Shown here: positions 28,515 to 37,700 of the stretch, one piece after another
Layout of the letters: every line of letters begins with the position of its first letter
Position numbering within the stretch: the first letter of the stretch is position 1
Assembly (NCBI GenBank): GCA_043818555.1
Contig: JBDRFP010000023.1
Coordinates: 1-44,638 of the forward strand
Reading direction: 5' to 3'
Length of the DNA: 44,638 bases
From: JAUYIW01 sp043818555
GTDB taxonomy: Bacteria; Patescibacteriota; Patescibacteriia; UBA9934
Notes under the pieces: generated by a model
Databases searched by the model: none
Seen by the model: only the letters and a program-made list of their open reading frames with translations
What the model was told of the DNA's origin: nothing
Position numbers and translations under genes: made by a program

Positions 28515-29189
28515 ATGACCAACTCGACTTACGACTTATCTAAGATCAAGGCAGTCATTTTTGATATGGACGGACTCATGTTTAATACTGAGGAGATCTA
28601 CAGGATGGCGCAGACCGAAATGGCTCGTCGCCGCGGTAAAGAATTCACGGACGAAATCCACCGTGGAATGATGGGGAAAGCTTCCGGAGAGGATGTGCAG
28701 GTAATGCTAGATGCTTGGGGGCTCGATGAAGACCAAATGAAGGCATTTAATGAGCGGAATGAGTTGTTTTTATCCTTTGTTGACGATCATATTGAACCTG
28801 AGAAGGGTTTGATGCGATTAATTGAGGTTTTGAGTGATAACAACATGCGAATGATGATTGCAAGCGGATCGACAAAACAGATTATTGAAAAAAATGTTAC
28901 AAAATATAATGTTCAAGATCGATTTGAGTATATTTTGTCAGGAGACGAGGTTAAATACGGAAAACCAGATCCTGAAATGTATTTGAAAGCAGTTGGAATG
29001 CTTCGATCGACCCCTGGTCAATGCTTGGTAATAGAAGATTCAGTAAATGGAGTAATTTCAGGCAAAAAAGCGGGATGCGCAGTGTTCGCAGTGCCGAATA
29101 AGTGGTCAAAAGACAGCGATTTCTCACAAGCTGACGCGGTATTTGATGATTTAGATCAAATTGCAGATCTATTCGATCAAAATTATTGA
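28515..29189 (+). CDS. HAD-superfamily hydrolase, beta-phosphoglucomutase/phosphatase-like
   Basis: 224 residues from ATG 28515. Motif I DMDGLMFNTE (nucleophile and acid Asp), helical cap ~20-90, motif II Ser in IASGS, motif III Lys in KYGKPDPEMY, motif IV IEDSVNG. This is HAD subclass I (cap C1), like beta-PGM or broad sugar-phosphate phosphatases; the substrate cannot be read. No clear SD. Confidence 0.88.
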   Translation: MTNSTYDLSKIKAVIFDMDGLMFNTEEIYRMAQTEMARRRGKEFTDEIHRGMMGKASGEDVQVMLDAWGLDEDQMKAFNERNELFLSFVDDHIEPEKGLMRLIEVLSDNNMRMMIASGSTKQIIEKNVTKYNVQDRFEYILSGDEVKYGKPDPEMYLKAVGMLRSTPGQCLVIEDSVNGVISGKKAGCAVFAVPNKWSKDSDFSQADAVFDDLDQIADLFDQNY

Positions 29190-29267
29190 TTGCAGTGCGT
29201 GTTTATTCCTTTCGATCGCTAAGCGAGATGTGAGCAATGCGATAAACCTTAATAAATACGAAAATTC

Positions 29268-29343
29268 GGGCCTATAGCTCAGTTGGTAGAGCGCTGCATT
29301 CGCATTGCAGAGGTCACCGGTTCGAATCCGGCTAGGTCCACCA
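29268..29343 (+). tRNA. tRNA-Ala(CGC)
   Basis: Acceptor GGGCCTA/TAGGTCC (one G-U), D-stem GCTC/GAGC with GG in the loop, anticodon stem CTGCA/TGCAG with loop TTCGCAT (anticodon CGC), T-loop TTCGAAT, encoded ACCA. Confidence 0.95.
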
Positions 29344-29430
29344 CCCTTCGCTAAAGCTTCGGGTGGCCTTTGGCCATTCTGTAAGGTGTAGCGAAGGGTG
29401 TCACTCGAAGCCTTTGGCGTAGGGTGGCTC
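29342..29430. repeat. Complex inverted repeat starting in the tRNA-Ala CCA end
   Basis: CACCCTTCGCTA and TAGCGAAGGGTG form a 12-bp pair 35 nt apart. Further copies of gaagc, cctttgg and gggtggc are mixed in. Confidence 0.6.
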
Positions 29431-29448
29431 AAGGCACACGAAATTAGA

Positions 29449-29478
29449 ATCCCCGATCAAGCATCGGTGATTTTTGTT
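29449..29478 (+). terminator. Terminator downstream of tRNA-Ala
   Basis: ATC(c)CCGAT with ATCGG(t)GAT, loop CAAGC, then TTTTGTTT. Confidence 0.75.
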
Positions 29479-29603
29479 TGTTCGATATGCGATGGTTTAT
29501 GTCCAGGGCGCTATCTTACGAAGAGCTTGATTACGACGCTCCTAGCGAGGCCTTAAGAGTTCCATATGAAACCCTCGAGCGGCCGTAGGACGTCGCAGGG
29601 CTA

Positions 29604-29702
29604 TTTGTCTACGCTAGTGTGGACAAATGCTTGCGTCGTAAAATGAAATAGTTATCCACAGTTTGCATTGAAGTTTGGAGACTTATACCAACTTTATCCA
29701 CA
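29604..29702. promoter_or_regulatory. DnaA boxes and CTAG-centred palindrome
   Basis: TTATCCACA at 29652-29660 and 29694-29702, same orientation. Upstream an imperfect 24-bp palindrome (29604-29627) centred on CTAG, with TTTGTC and GACAAA ends. AT-rich DNA follows up to the next gene. The whole gap 29479-29753 shows no reading frame. Confidence 0.5.
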
Positions 29703-29753
29703 GCAAAGCCAAAAGTATTAATCATATTTGGCTAAAACTAGCCCAATTCAATT

Positions 29754-29782
29754 TTGATTAATTTTTGTGTTCAATGTATAAT
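29754..29782 (+). promoter_or_regulatory. Promoter of the envelope gene cluster (leaderless layout)
   Basis: TTGATT (29754-29759), 17-nt spacer, TATAAT (29777-29782), 8 nt before ATG 29791. Confidence 0.7.
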
Positions 29783-29790
29783 CAATGTGG

Positions 29791-30720
29791 ATGAAAATAT
29801 ATACATCCGTAACAGCGCTATCAATTGTGTTTTTGCTATTTCCGCTCAATAGCCTAGTTAGCGCTGCTATGAGCTCTACTACATACGAAATTCGATGGGA
29901 CTCATTTAATGTGGGTGGCGACGATACAAGTAGTTCAACCACATACCAGCTTCGCGACACTATCGGAGACCTAGCGGTCGATGGCGCAACTTCAACAACT
30001 TATGATATGCGCCCAGGCTATCGCGAGGGCATTTATGACCGCACTGCCACTTTTGAAATATTTATTAAAAATCGGGCTAGTCAGGTTGCGGCTACCAGCT
30101 ATGCCGGCTCAACAGTTGGCGTTTCCAGTACTGCGGGTATTTCGGTAGGGGGCGTGGTGCTATTGGTTGAAAATGAAGGATTTGGACAAAATTCCGCAAT
30201 TGGACGGGTTACATCAATTGGTGCTCTATCCATAGACATAGATTTTGAAACAAATTCAGGGACGACCCCTTCAATCAATGGAACAGGCGACTACCTATAT
30301 AGAATGGATGGAACATCAATGGCGTTTGGGGCTCTGAGTACTGCGGGGATTACAACCAGCTCAATTGGATGGGAAGTAAATGCAGATGTGGATGAGGGTT
30401 ACAGCGTTTACATTTACGAAGACCACAACCTTACTCTTGGGGGGTTGGTATCCGGAAACGCAATTTCAGATGTGTCTGACGGAACGGTATCGATTGGATC
30501 AACCGAGTATGGAGCAAGGTCATCGGACAAGACACTTGCAAGCTCAACCTTTGACACGAACGATTCGGCGATTACGTCATCGCTCCTGCAGGTTGGGAGC
30601 AGGGCGGACAATAGTTTCCAGTCCAGAGACTTTCTCACATTTAAGGCATCCAGAAGCAGTAGCGCAGCTGGAGGAACTTATTCGCATACGGTGTATCTGA
30701 TTTATGTCGGTGACTACTAA
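29791..30720 (+). CDS. Secreted beta-rich protein, first gene of envelope cluster
   Basis: 309 residues. Signal peptide MKIYTSVTALSIVFLLFPLNSLVSA. Then repeated short motifs SSTTYEIRWDSFNVGGDD / SSSTTYQLRDTIGDL / ATSTTYDMRPGYR, and Gly/Ser/Thr-rich beta text with no transmembrane anchor. The end KASRSSSAAGGTYSHTVYLIYVGDY looks like a strand-rich subunit tail. The start is placed at ATG 29791, because the -10 box ends 8 nt before it. Function unknown; probably an exported structural or surface protein that works with the next gene, whose start it overlaps by 17 nt. Confidence 0.75.
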   Translation: MKIYTSVTALSIVFLLFPLNSLVSAAMSSTTYEIRWDSFNVGGDDTSSSTTYQLRDTIGDLAVDGATSTTYDMRPGYREGIYDRTATFEIFIKNRASQVAATSYAGSTVGVSSTAGISVGGVVLLVENEGFGQNSAIGRVTSIGALSIDIDFETNSGTTPSINGTGDYLYRMDGTSMAFGALSTAGITTSSIGWEVNADVDEGYSVYIYEDHNLTLGGLVSGNAISDVSDGTVSIGSTEYGARSSDKTLASSTFDTNDSAITSSLLQVGSRADNSFQSRDFLTFKASRSSSAAGGTYSHTVYLIYVGDY

Positions 30721-31609
30721 ATGTGTTATCGCCGTCGCAATTATTTGTAGCGGGCTTGTAGCGGCAGGGCAGGCGCTCGCTACCACTATTGCGCCGACGA
30801 ACATTGACATCACGGTCGAAGCGGGCAATGCGGCCGACTACCTAATCCTGATTGGCAATGAGCAGGATGTTGCCAGGGAATACACGGCCGACATTATCGG
30901 CGTCAGAGCGACTGATTCGGAGGAACTTAAGTTCTATGATCTGGACAGCGGCACGCTTTCGTGGTTTGCGCTAAGCGATACTGGGTTTTCACTTGGGCCA
31001 AATGCGATGAAGGAAGTGTCCCTGAGTGTATCGCCGTCCGCTCATGTCGAATCGCAGGTATTAATTGCGGCTGTACGTTTCATTGCGCTACCGCTTTCGG
31101 GCGGAGATGTCCAGGTGGCTGAAGGCGTAACATCGCTTTTGTTTATTACTGTGGGGTCGGACAATATTCAGCAGGCAGAGCTGCTCGACTTTTCATCAGC
31201 AAGCTTTCGGTCGAAACTGCCCGCGGAGTTTTACACGACTATCAGAAATTCCGGCCAGCAGATAACTCAGCCGAGCGGTACCATCCGGATTACAAATATA
31301 TTTGGAAGCACAGTTGATGTGATCGATTTGAATCCTGACGAAAACAGAGTGCTTGGAGGGCAGACCCGGACGCTAAAAGTAGGCTGGGGCAATGACGAGG
31401 AAGCGCAGGGGTACACTCAAGGTCTGATTGCAGAGCTGCGGCAGTTTACAATGGGCATCTTCACGGCAGAGCTGAGCGCCGAAGCGTGGCCCGGGTACGG
31501 GGAATGGAGCGCCTCAACCAGATTGGTGGTGATACCGTGGCGAACAATAACATTGGCGGCAACATTATTCATAGCAATGATCGCGATCATAAAGATAACA
31601 AGAAAGTAG
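30704..31609 (+). CDS. Exported protein with C-terminal membrane anchor
   Basis: 301 residues. Signal peptide ~1-27 (VIAVAIICSGLVAAGQALA), about 230 residues of beta-sandwich-like sequence (TTIAPTNIDITVEAGNAADYLILIGNE; FALSDTGFSLGPNAMKEVSLSVSP), and a C-terminal membrane helix (TITLAATLFIAMIAIIKI) with a basic tail. This layout resembles the DUF916-type proteins that accompany WxL surface proteins in Firmicutes; that comparison is by layout only. Overlaps the preceding stop by 17 nt, so translation is probably coupled. Confidence 0.75.
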   Translation: MSVTTKCVIAVAIICSGLVAAGQALATTIAPTNIDITVEAGNAADYLILIGNEQDVAREYTADIIGVRATDSEELKFYDLDSGTLSWFALSDTGFSLGPNAMKEVSLSVSPSAHVESQVLIAAVRFIALPLSGGDVQVAEGVTSLLFITVGSDNIQQAELLDFSSASFRSKLPAEFYTTIRNSGQQITQPSGTIRITNIFGSTVDVIDLNPDENRVLGGQTRTLKVGWGNDEEAQGYTQGLIAELRQFTMGIFTAELSAEAWPGYGEWSASTRLVVIPWRTITLAATLFIAMIAIIKITRK

Positions 31610-31615
31610 AGGTGT

Positions 31616-34600
31616 ATGTTTCTGAGATTGGTACAACGATGGACTGTACTCATAGCCTCGATTGCTATCATCGGGCTATCTTGCGCTGTCGTACCGGCAA
31701 GCGCCGCAACAGTAACGGACGCGTATGATCAGCCGTCATCATTAAAGACCAGCGCCGTTTCAAACCACAGGTTTGTAATAACGCCGGTAAGCAATGTTGA
31801 TGAAGGCGATACATTGGTGCTCACTTTCCCAACCGATTTTGATACATCATCGATTATTGAAGACGATGTTGACATTTCAGATGACGCGACCGACCTCACA
31901 ACAGCGGCAAGCTGCGCGGGAAGCGAAAAGGCATCGATAACAATGGCGGCCGATGTTCTAACTATCACAATTTGCGCAGGAGATGGCGGGGCGATAGCGG
32001 CAGCGAGCGAAGTAGTGATCGAAATCGGACTCAACGCATCCTTTGGCGGCACGGGCGCAAATAGAATTACCAATCCACCGGCACTTGGAACGTACTTTGT
32101 AAACTTAAGCGGGACCTTCGGGGATACCGGGTCGATTCCGATTCCTATTGTAGCCGACGATGATTCGGGCGTTTCTGCAAGTGTGCCTTTGGGCGGAGGC
32201 GCAGGCCCTACCACGCCGACCACGACAACATATTCCGTTACCTTGTCGCAGCCTAACGGCGGAGAAGAAATGATGCCTGGCGATGTGTATGAGATTTTAT
32301 GGTCAACCGGCGGAACCGGCACAATAGCTTTTATTAACCTCTATTATTCAACTGACAGCGGGAGTTCATACACGCTTATTGCGTCAAATGAGGGCAATGA
32401 TGGAAGATATGAATGGACAGTTCCAGAAGTGAATACGGCAAATGCCAGGGTAAAAGTTGAGGGCACTGATTTGATGTCCGCGCTGGCATCGGATTCGTCA
32501 AATAGCGATTTTACAATCGGTGAGCCACTGGAAGAAGAGGTTTACGAATTAACAATCATACAGCCAAACGGAGGCGAGGAGCTTGCGTTTAATGAGGGGT
32601 ACAATATTCAGTGGACTGATAGTGGGAATATCAGCTATGTCAACTTGTACTACTCATCAGACGGCGGCTCCACATATACCACCGTTATAGTAAATCTTGC
32701 CGATGACGGAGACTACACTTGGATGACCCCAAGCGTGGCTACCAAGGAGGCGGTGATAAAAGTGGACGGTACTGATTTGTTCAATGTGCTGGCGACAGAT
32801 ACTTCGGACGCTGTGTTTTCGATAGCAGAGACGGTTGAAGAGGAGGAAGAAGAGGAAGAAGAGCCCGGAGAAGAAGATGAAGAAGAGCCTGGGGAAGAGG
32901 AACCCGGAGAAGAGCCGTCCGAGCCGGCCGGGGAGCCTGTTGTGCCCGGCGCAGTTGAACCGGGAACGACGCCCGGGGTTGAGCCAGGACCAGAAGAAGA
33001 GGCGCCAGCCGGAGAGACAAAGAGGGCTGTTGAAGCAAGCCTCATTACCGGCGGGGATTGGATTTCGATCGCTCCGATCGGTTCGAGCTTTGATGTATTG
33101 CCGGAGTTGCCAATCGATGTTGAGGTGACAATTTCAGATTCGGGAGATGCAGCAAGTGTCTCGCTCGCGCTGGACGGTACAAATTATGTACTGATCAGTC
33201 TTGGTGGCGGAGTTTACAGGGCAACACTAAACATCGGCAGCGTCGATTCGGTAATGACAGTTGTCGCAGATTATACAGATGGCGAAACTTTAACCGAAGT
33301 ATACGATTTGGAAGTAGTTCGTTACGGTTATGTTTATGAGACTGTAAATGGCGAAGACCGGCCGGTGCCCGGCACGATCGTGATTGTCTACGAGTTTGAG
33401 AACTCAACAAGAATTCAGTGGGACTCAGACCCGTACGGGCAAGATAATCCGGTTGTGGTAGGTAACGACGGGCTCATTGCCTGGTATGTTCCAAACGGCT
33501 CCTACACGGTAACGGCAGGGAAGTCCGGTTATACAGATGTTGAAAAAGCGCTCTTTATTACTAACAACATTCTCTCGCCGAGAATTGAGCTTGAACTTGA
33601 AGAAGAGGTAGTGGCGCCTGAGGAAGAGGAGGAGGAAGAAGAAGGTGAAGTCGTCCCTATTGAGGTAGCGGGAACTTTAGAAAGAGGCATTGCGGATTTT
33701 TTAAAGACCGTAGATGACATCGTGAAGGCAGTGCGCGAACAGCCTGAAGTTCAGGTCGCGGCAGATGTGGCATTTCCGGTTGCGATTGCGTCAGCCGTAG
33801 GAGGGACAGCAATTCTTGCTTCCTCGTTCAACCTGCTTCCGTTCTTGCAGTATCTGTTTACAGCTCCGGTCCTGTTCTTTGCACGCCGACGCCGCAAGCA
33901 GTTCGGGATTGTTTACAATGCTTTTACCAAAGTTCCGATTGACCTGGCCGTTGTTCGCCTGTACGCGTCCACCGGAAGGCTTGTTAGAACAATGGTTACG
34001 GACAAGGAAGGTCGATACTTCTTTAAGGCAGACCCCGGCGAGTATTCAATCCGCGTGGCCAAGAAAGGATTTGCTTTCCCAAGCACGGAGCTTAAGGGAA
34101 GAAAGACCGATGGAAAGTTGCTCGACATCTACACCGGCGGAGTTATTGAAGTGATTGAGAAGGATGTTACTATTACGGCAAACATTCCTATTGATTCGCT
34201 TGATGAGCCTTCAAAGCACACACCGCGCGCGCTTATTCTTCGACGATTCTTCCGCGTATTCCAGCAGGTGCTTGCATTGTCAGGAGTGATTCTTGCGCTG
34301 TTCGTTGTAGCGATCCAGCCGTCTATTTTTACAGAGGCGATCCTGGCCGTGCAAATAGTCATTTACGCGGCAACCAGGTTCTTGGTTCGTCCGTCCAAAA
34401 AGAAAGGCTGGGGCGTTGTGTCGGCTCAAAGCGGAAAGTCCATTACAAATGTTGTGGTGCGTTTGTTTGACCCAAAGTACAACAAGCTACTCGAAAGTAC
34501 GCTTACTGATGGCAAAGGACGCTACGCATTTATGGTCGGTCCAAGCCAGTACTACACAACTTATGAAAGGGCTGGCTTTCTAAAGAAGGAGGTAAGGCCG

Positions 34601-34666
34601 ATTGACTACACGCAAAAGGAAGAATTAGCTCCGGTTTCGGTCGATGTAACACTGGCCAAGCAATAA
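31616..34666 (+). CDS. Large membrane-anchored surface protein with PNGGE repeats and carboxypeptidase-regulatory-like domains
   Basis: 1016 residues. Signal peptide ~1-31. Two Ser/Thr-rich Kre9/Knh1-like repeats, each opening with QPNGGEE (~215-305 and ~320-405). A Glu/Pro-rich stalk (~405-475), then beta domains. A second acidic stretch (~665-685) precedes a membrane segment near 725-755 with basic RRRRK. A carboxypeptidase-regulatory-like domain follows (GIVYNAFTKVPIDLAVVRLY ... YFFKADPGEYSIRV), then another hydrophobic pair (~885-925) and a second such domain (GWGVVSAQSGKSITNVVVRLFD). The membrane topology puts one regulatory-like domain between helices, which is unusual. Likely an envelope scaffold or adhesin. 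Confidence 0.75.
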   Translation: MFLRLVQRWTVLIASIAIIGLSCAVVPASAATVTDAYDQPSSLKTSAVSNHRFVITPVSNVDEGDTLVLTFPTDFDTSSIIEDDVDISDDATDLTTAASCAGSEKASITMAADVLTITICAGDGGAIAAASEVVIEIGLNASFGGTGANRITNPPALGTYFVNLSGTFGDTGSIPIPIVADDDSGVSASVPLGGGAGPTTPTTTTYSVTLSQPNGGEEMMPGDVYEILWSTGGTGTIAFINLYYSTDSGSSYTLIASNEGNDGRYEWTVPEVNTANARVKVEGTDLMSALASDSSNSDFTIGEPLEEEVYELTIIQPNGGEELAFNEGYNIQWTDSGNISYVNLYYSSDGGSTYTTVIVNLADDGDYTWMTPSVATKEAVIKVDGTDLFNVLATDTSDAVFSIAETVEEEEEEEEEPGEEDEEEPGEEEPGEEPSEPAGEPVVPGAVEPGTTPGVEPGPEEEAPAGETKRAVEASLITGGDWISIAPIGSSFDVLPELPIDVEVTISDSGDAASVSLALDGTNYVLISLGGGVYRATLNIGSVDSVMTVVADYTDGETLTEVYDLEVVRYGYVYETVNGEDRPVPGTIVIVYEFENSTRIQWDSDPYGQDNPVVVGNDGLIAWYVPNGSYTVTAGKSGYTDVEKALFITNNILSPRIELELEEEVVAPEEEEEEEEGEVVPIEVAGTLERGIADFLKTVDDIVKAVREQPEVQVAADVAFPVAIASAVGGTAILASSFNLLPFLQYLFTAPVLFFARRRRKQFGIVYNAFTKVPIDLAVVRLYASTGRLVRTMVTDKEGRYFFKADPGEYSIRVAKKGFAFPSTELKGRKTDGKLLDIYTGGVIEVIEKDVTITANIPIDSLDEPSKHTPRALILRRFFRVFQQVLALSGVILALFVVAIQPSIFTEAILAVQIVIYAATRFLVRPSKKKGWGVVSAQSGKSITNVVVRLFDPKYNKLLESTLTDGKGRYAFMVGPSQYYTTYERAGFLKKEVRPIDYTQKEELAPVSVDVTLAKQ

Positions 34667-34719
34667 ATTCACTTTCATGCTTTAAGCCTGCGCGTTTAAT
34701 TTGCGTGCAGACCGCAAGT

Positions 34720-37700
34720 ATGAAGGAGATTACAACAACATATCTTCTGAGAAAGGTCACAATGCTTTTCGTGACCGTACTTGTGTTTGGCATGGCGTTT
34801 GGCATAACGCTTCCGAAGCTTCTGGAGGCCTTTGCCGCGTCGGCTCCAAATATTGTGAGCTACCAGGGACGTATTTTAAACGATAACGGAGTTCCGGTTT
34901 CCGACGCCACGGTTGACATGAAGTTCGAGCTCTACACGGCTTCTGCGGGCGGAACCTGTATTTGGTCCAACTCGTCCGCAAACTGCGATGGCAATACGCC
35001 TGCCTCGACAGTCGCCCGAACCATTACTCTTACCGATGGACTATTTTCCGAAAATCTGGGCGACACCACGCTAGGATCTCCATATGCGGCCATCGGTGAT
35101 AGTATTTTTGCAGATAACGCCGCAGTTTATTTGCAGGTCTATATTGAGGGTGAAACGCTAACGCCACGCAAGCAGATTGTATCGGCTCCATACGCCATGA
35201 ATTCCGACACGCTGGACGGCCTGAGCTCGGCAGATTTTGACTTTGATCAAATCTACGACAACGATACAGATGGCATATTGAATGTTGACAACAATGACTT
35301 GGAATTTTCATTGGACGCCGTGGGACTCGATCTTCTGGTCGATATGCAGTCAACCGGAAATCTTATTATCCAGGACGCCGGAGTAGAATTTGCATCATTT
35401 GCCAATGACGGCGTGTTCACTTTTACCAGCAGTGGGTCATCGAGATTTGTGGTAGAGGGCGCAACAAATGATGTTGCTCATACAAGCGGTCTTATAGATA
35501 TGGATATGGACAGCGCCACAGATGGAGCCAGCGCGTTTAATTTAAATGTTGAGTCTTTACTGTCCAATGCCGCAGGCACTGAGACAATAACCGGTCTGTC
35601 AATTTCTCCGGTTACAAATGTGACATCGGGCGCGGGAACGCATCGGCTTTATGGGGTGTACATTCAGAATCTGACCGAGACCGCTTGCGCGGCAGGGACC
35701 TGCGAGGAATACGGAATCCGTGTTGGGCAAAATTACGAATATGCCGGGTACCTCGAAGGAGATGTTGTAATCGGCCCTGCGGCAAATGGAGATTTGTTAG
35801 TGGGGGCGACAAGCGTGAGCGGTGTGAATGCCGCGTTTACATTAAGCGGAGACGATATTTTCGCAGAAGGAGGTATTGCGGCGCAGGATAATATGTATGC
35901 CGATATCTTTGTCGCTGGCGACAGCTCAACTTCGTACGGCGATGGCACGATTATAACCACAGGCGCAACGGATCTGGGCCTCACTATTGCGGGCGGCGAC
36001 CTGACATTCGCTCAGAATACTGTTATCGGCGACGGGGGAGATTTGCTTTCCATAAATTCATCTGATTGGGACATTTCAACGATCGGCGACATGACAAACA
36101 TCGGTTCAATTTCCGCTGATAGCGATGTTACTCTCTCGCTTGCGGGAACTGAGAATTTTGTGGTCACCAATACTACGGGCGACAACGCGCTTGACCTCTT
36201 TACACTTTCAATAACCAATACCGATACCACCGCCGCCGCACAGCAGGGGATGATGATCACCAACGAAGCGGCATCAACTTCTGCAACAGAGGCATTTATT
36301 ACTCTTAGGAATCTTGACGCCCTAACGGTGCCGGACGGGATCGTATTAACCGGTTTGATTACCGACGCAATCGATGTTTCAAATGGTAGCATTGTGAACG
36401 CATTGAATGTGGACGCTAATTTTATTCAATACGACGCCTTGAGAGTCGCAGAGCTGGCAACAAATACGCTCACCTGGGAGGACAGTGGCGGAACCGATCT
36501 CATGACTCTTACTGACGGAGGATCATATAGTATTCTAGATGTAGATGGAGCGATTTATGCCGGAGGTGGCGTGAGGCTTTCTGATTCCTTGCCGGTAATC
36601 ACCACAGTAGCCGGAAGTAACATTATTATTTACGGCGGCAATAACGGAGCAGACCCGGGTGAGGACGTTGTGCTTGTTGGCCACAATGCATTCCTATCAA
36701 ATAGTGGCGCGCTCTCGCTTACACCTGACACGGTAGTAACTACCGGGCTGGATGTATCAGACACTGACTTCACAAACGCCATTGATGTTGACGCAAACTT
36801 TATTCTTCACGATGGCATTCGTTTCTTTGAGGGCTCGACAGGCACGCTCACATGGGAGGATACATCGGGCAATGATTTGATGAGGTTGGTTGATGACGGT
36901 ACAAGCGGCACGCTCACGGTTACAAACGACATAGTCGCCACAGATGATATTACCGCCACAGGCACTCTTACTGGGCTGGATATTACTTGTTCAGGAGGGG
37001 ACTGTATAGACTTTACTGAGCTTGAAGATAATCTGAACCTTGATGACAACCTTGTAATTGCGCAGGGCACTTATGCATGGTCCCATCAATATGGGAATAC
37101 AACCGGAACCGCATTCAGCGTATCAGGCCTTGCTACCACAACGGGCGGCATCGCATCGTTCACTGGAAGCACGCTTACCACAGGCTTTGGCCTTAATGTT
37201 AGCACAAGCAGCGCATCATTTAGCAACACTTCAACTGGGCTTGTGAATTTCTCATCATCTAACGCATCGTCAACCGGCCGGGTTTTGTATATTAACAACG
37301 ACGGTACCGGTTCGGCCGTCTTGATCAATCAGGACGGCGATACGGGGTCAACGGTGAACGACGTTGCCGGAGGCGCTTTGCATATTTCGAATACAGGCAA
37401 CGACGACTATGGACTCACCATTTATACAAACAACGGGGCTACCGTCAATCAGCCGCTTGCGTATTTCTTTGCTGACAACGCCGCATTTGACCAGCCGGTT
37501 GTAACTATTGCAAATGAAAGCACTGCTGCCGGAAGTTCGGCGTTTCATGTTGAACAAAAGGCGGCCGGCACTATTGACCCTGCGATTAATATTGAAGCGA
37601 ATGTAGTGGGTTATGCAATGATAATGGTAAATGACGCCGGTGGCGGGATAGGCGCTGATAACCGACAGGGTCTTGCAATTCAGGGCTGTCTTTACACAAA

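Noticed and set aside
34705..34719. GTG start for the giant surface protein
   Set aside because: ATG 34720 is a better codon and still leaves a complete signal peptide; kept only as an alternative.
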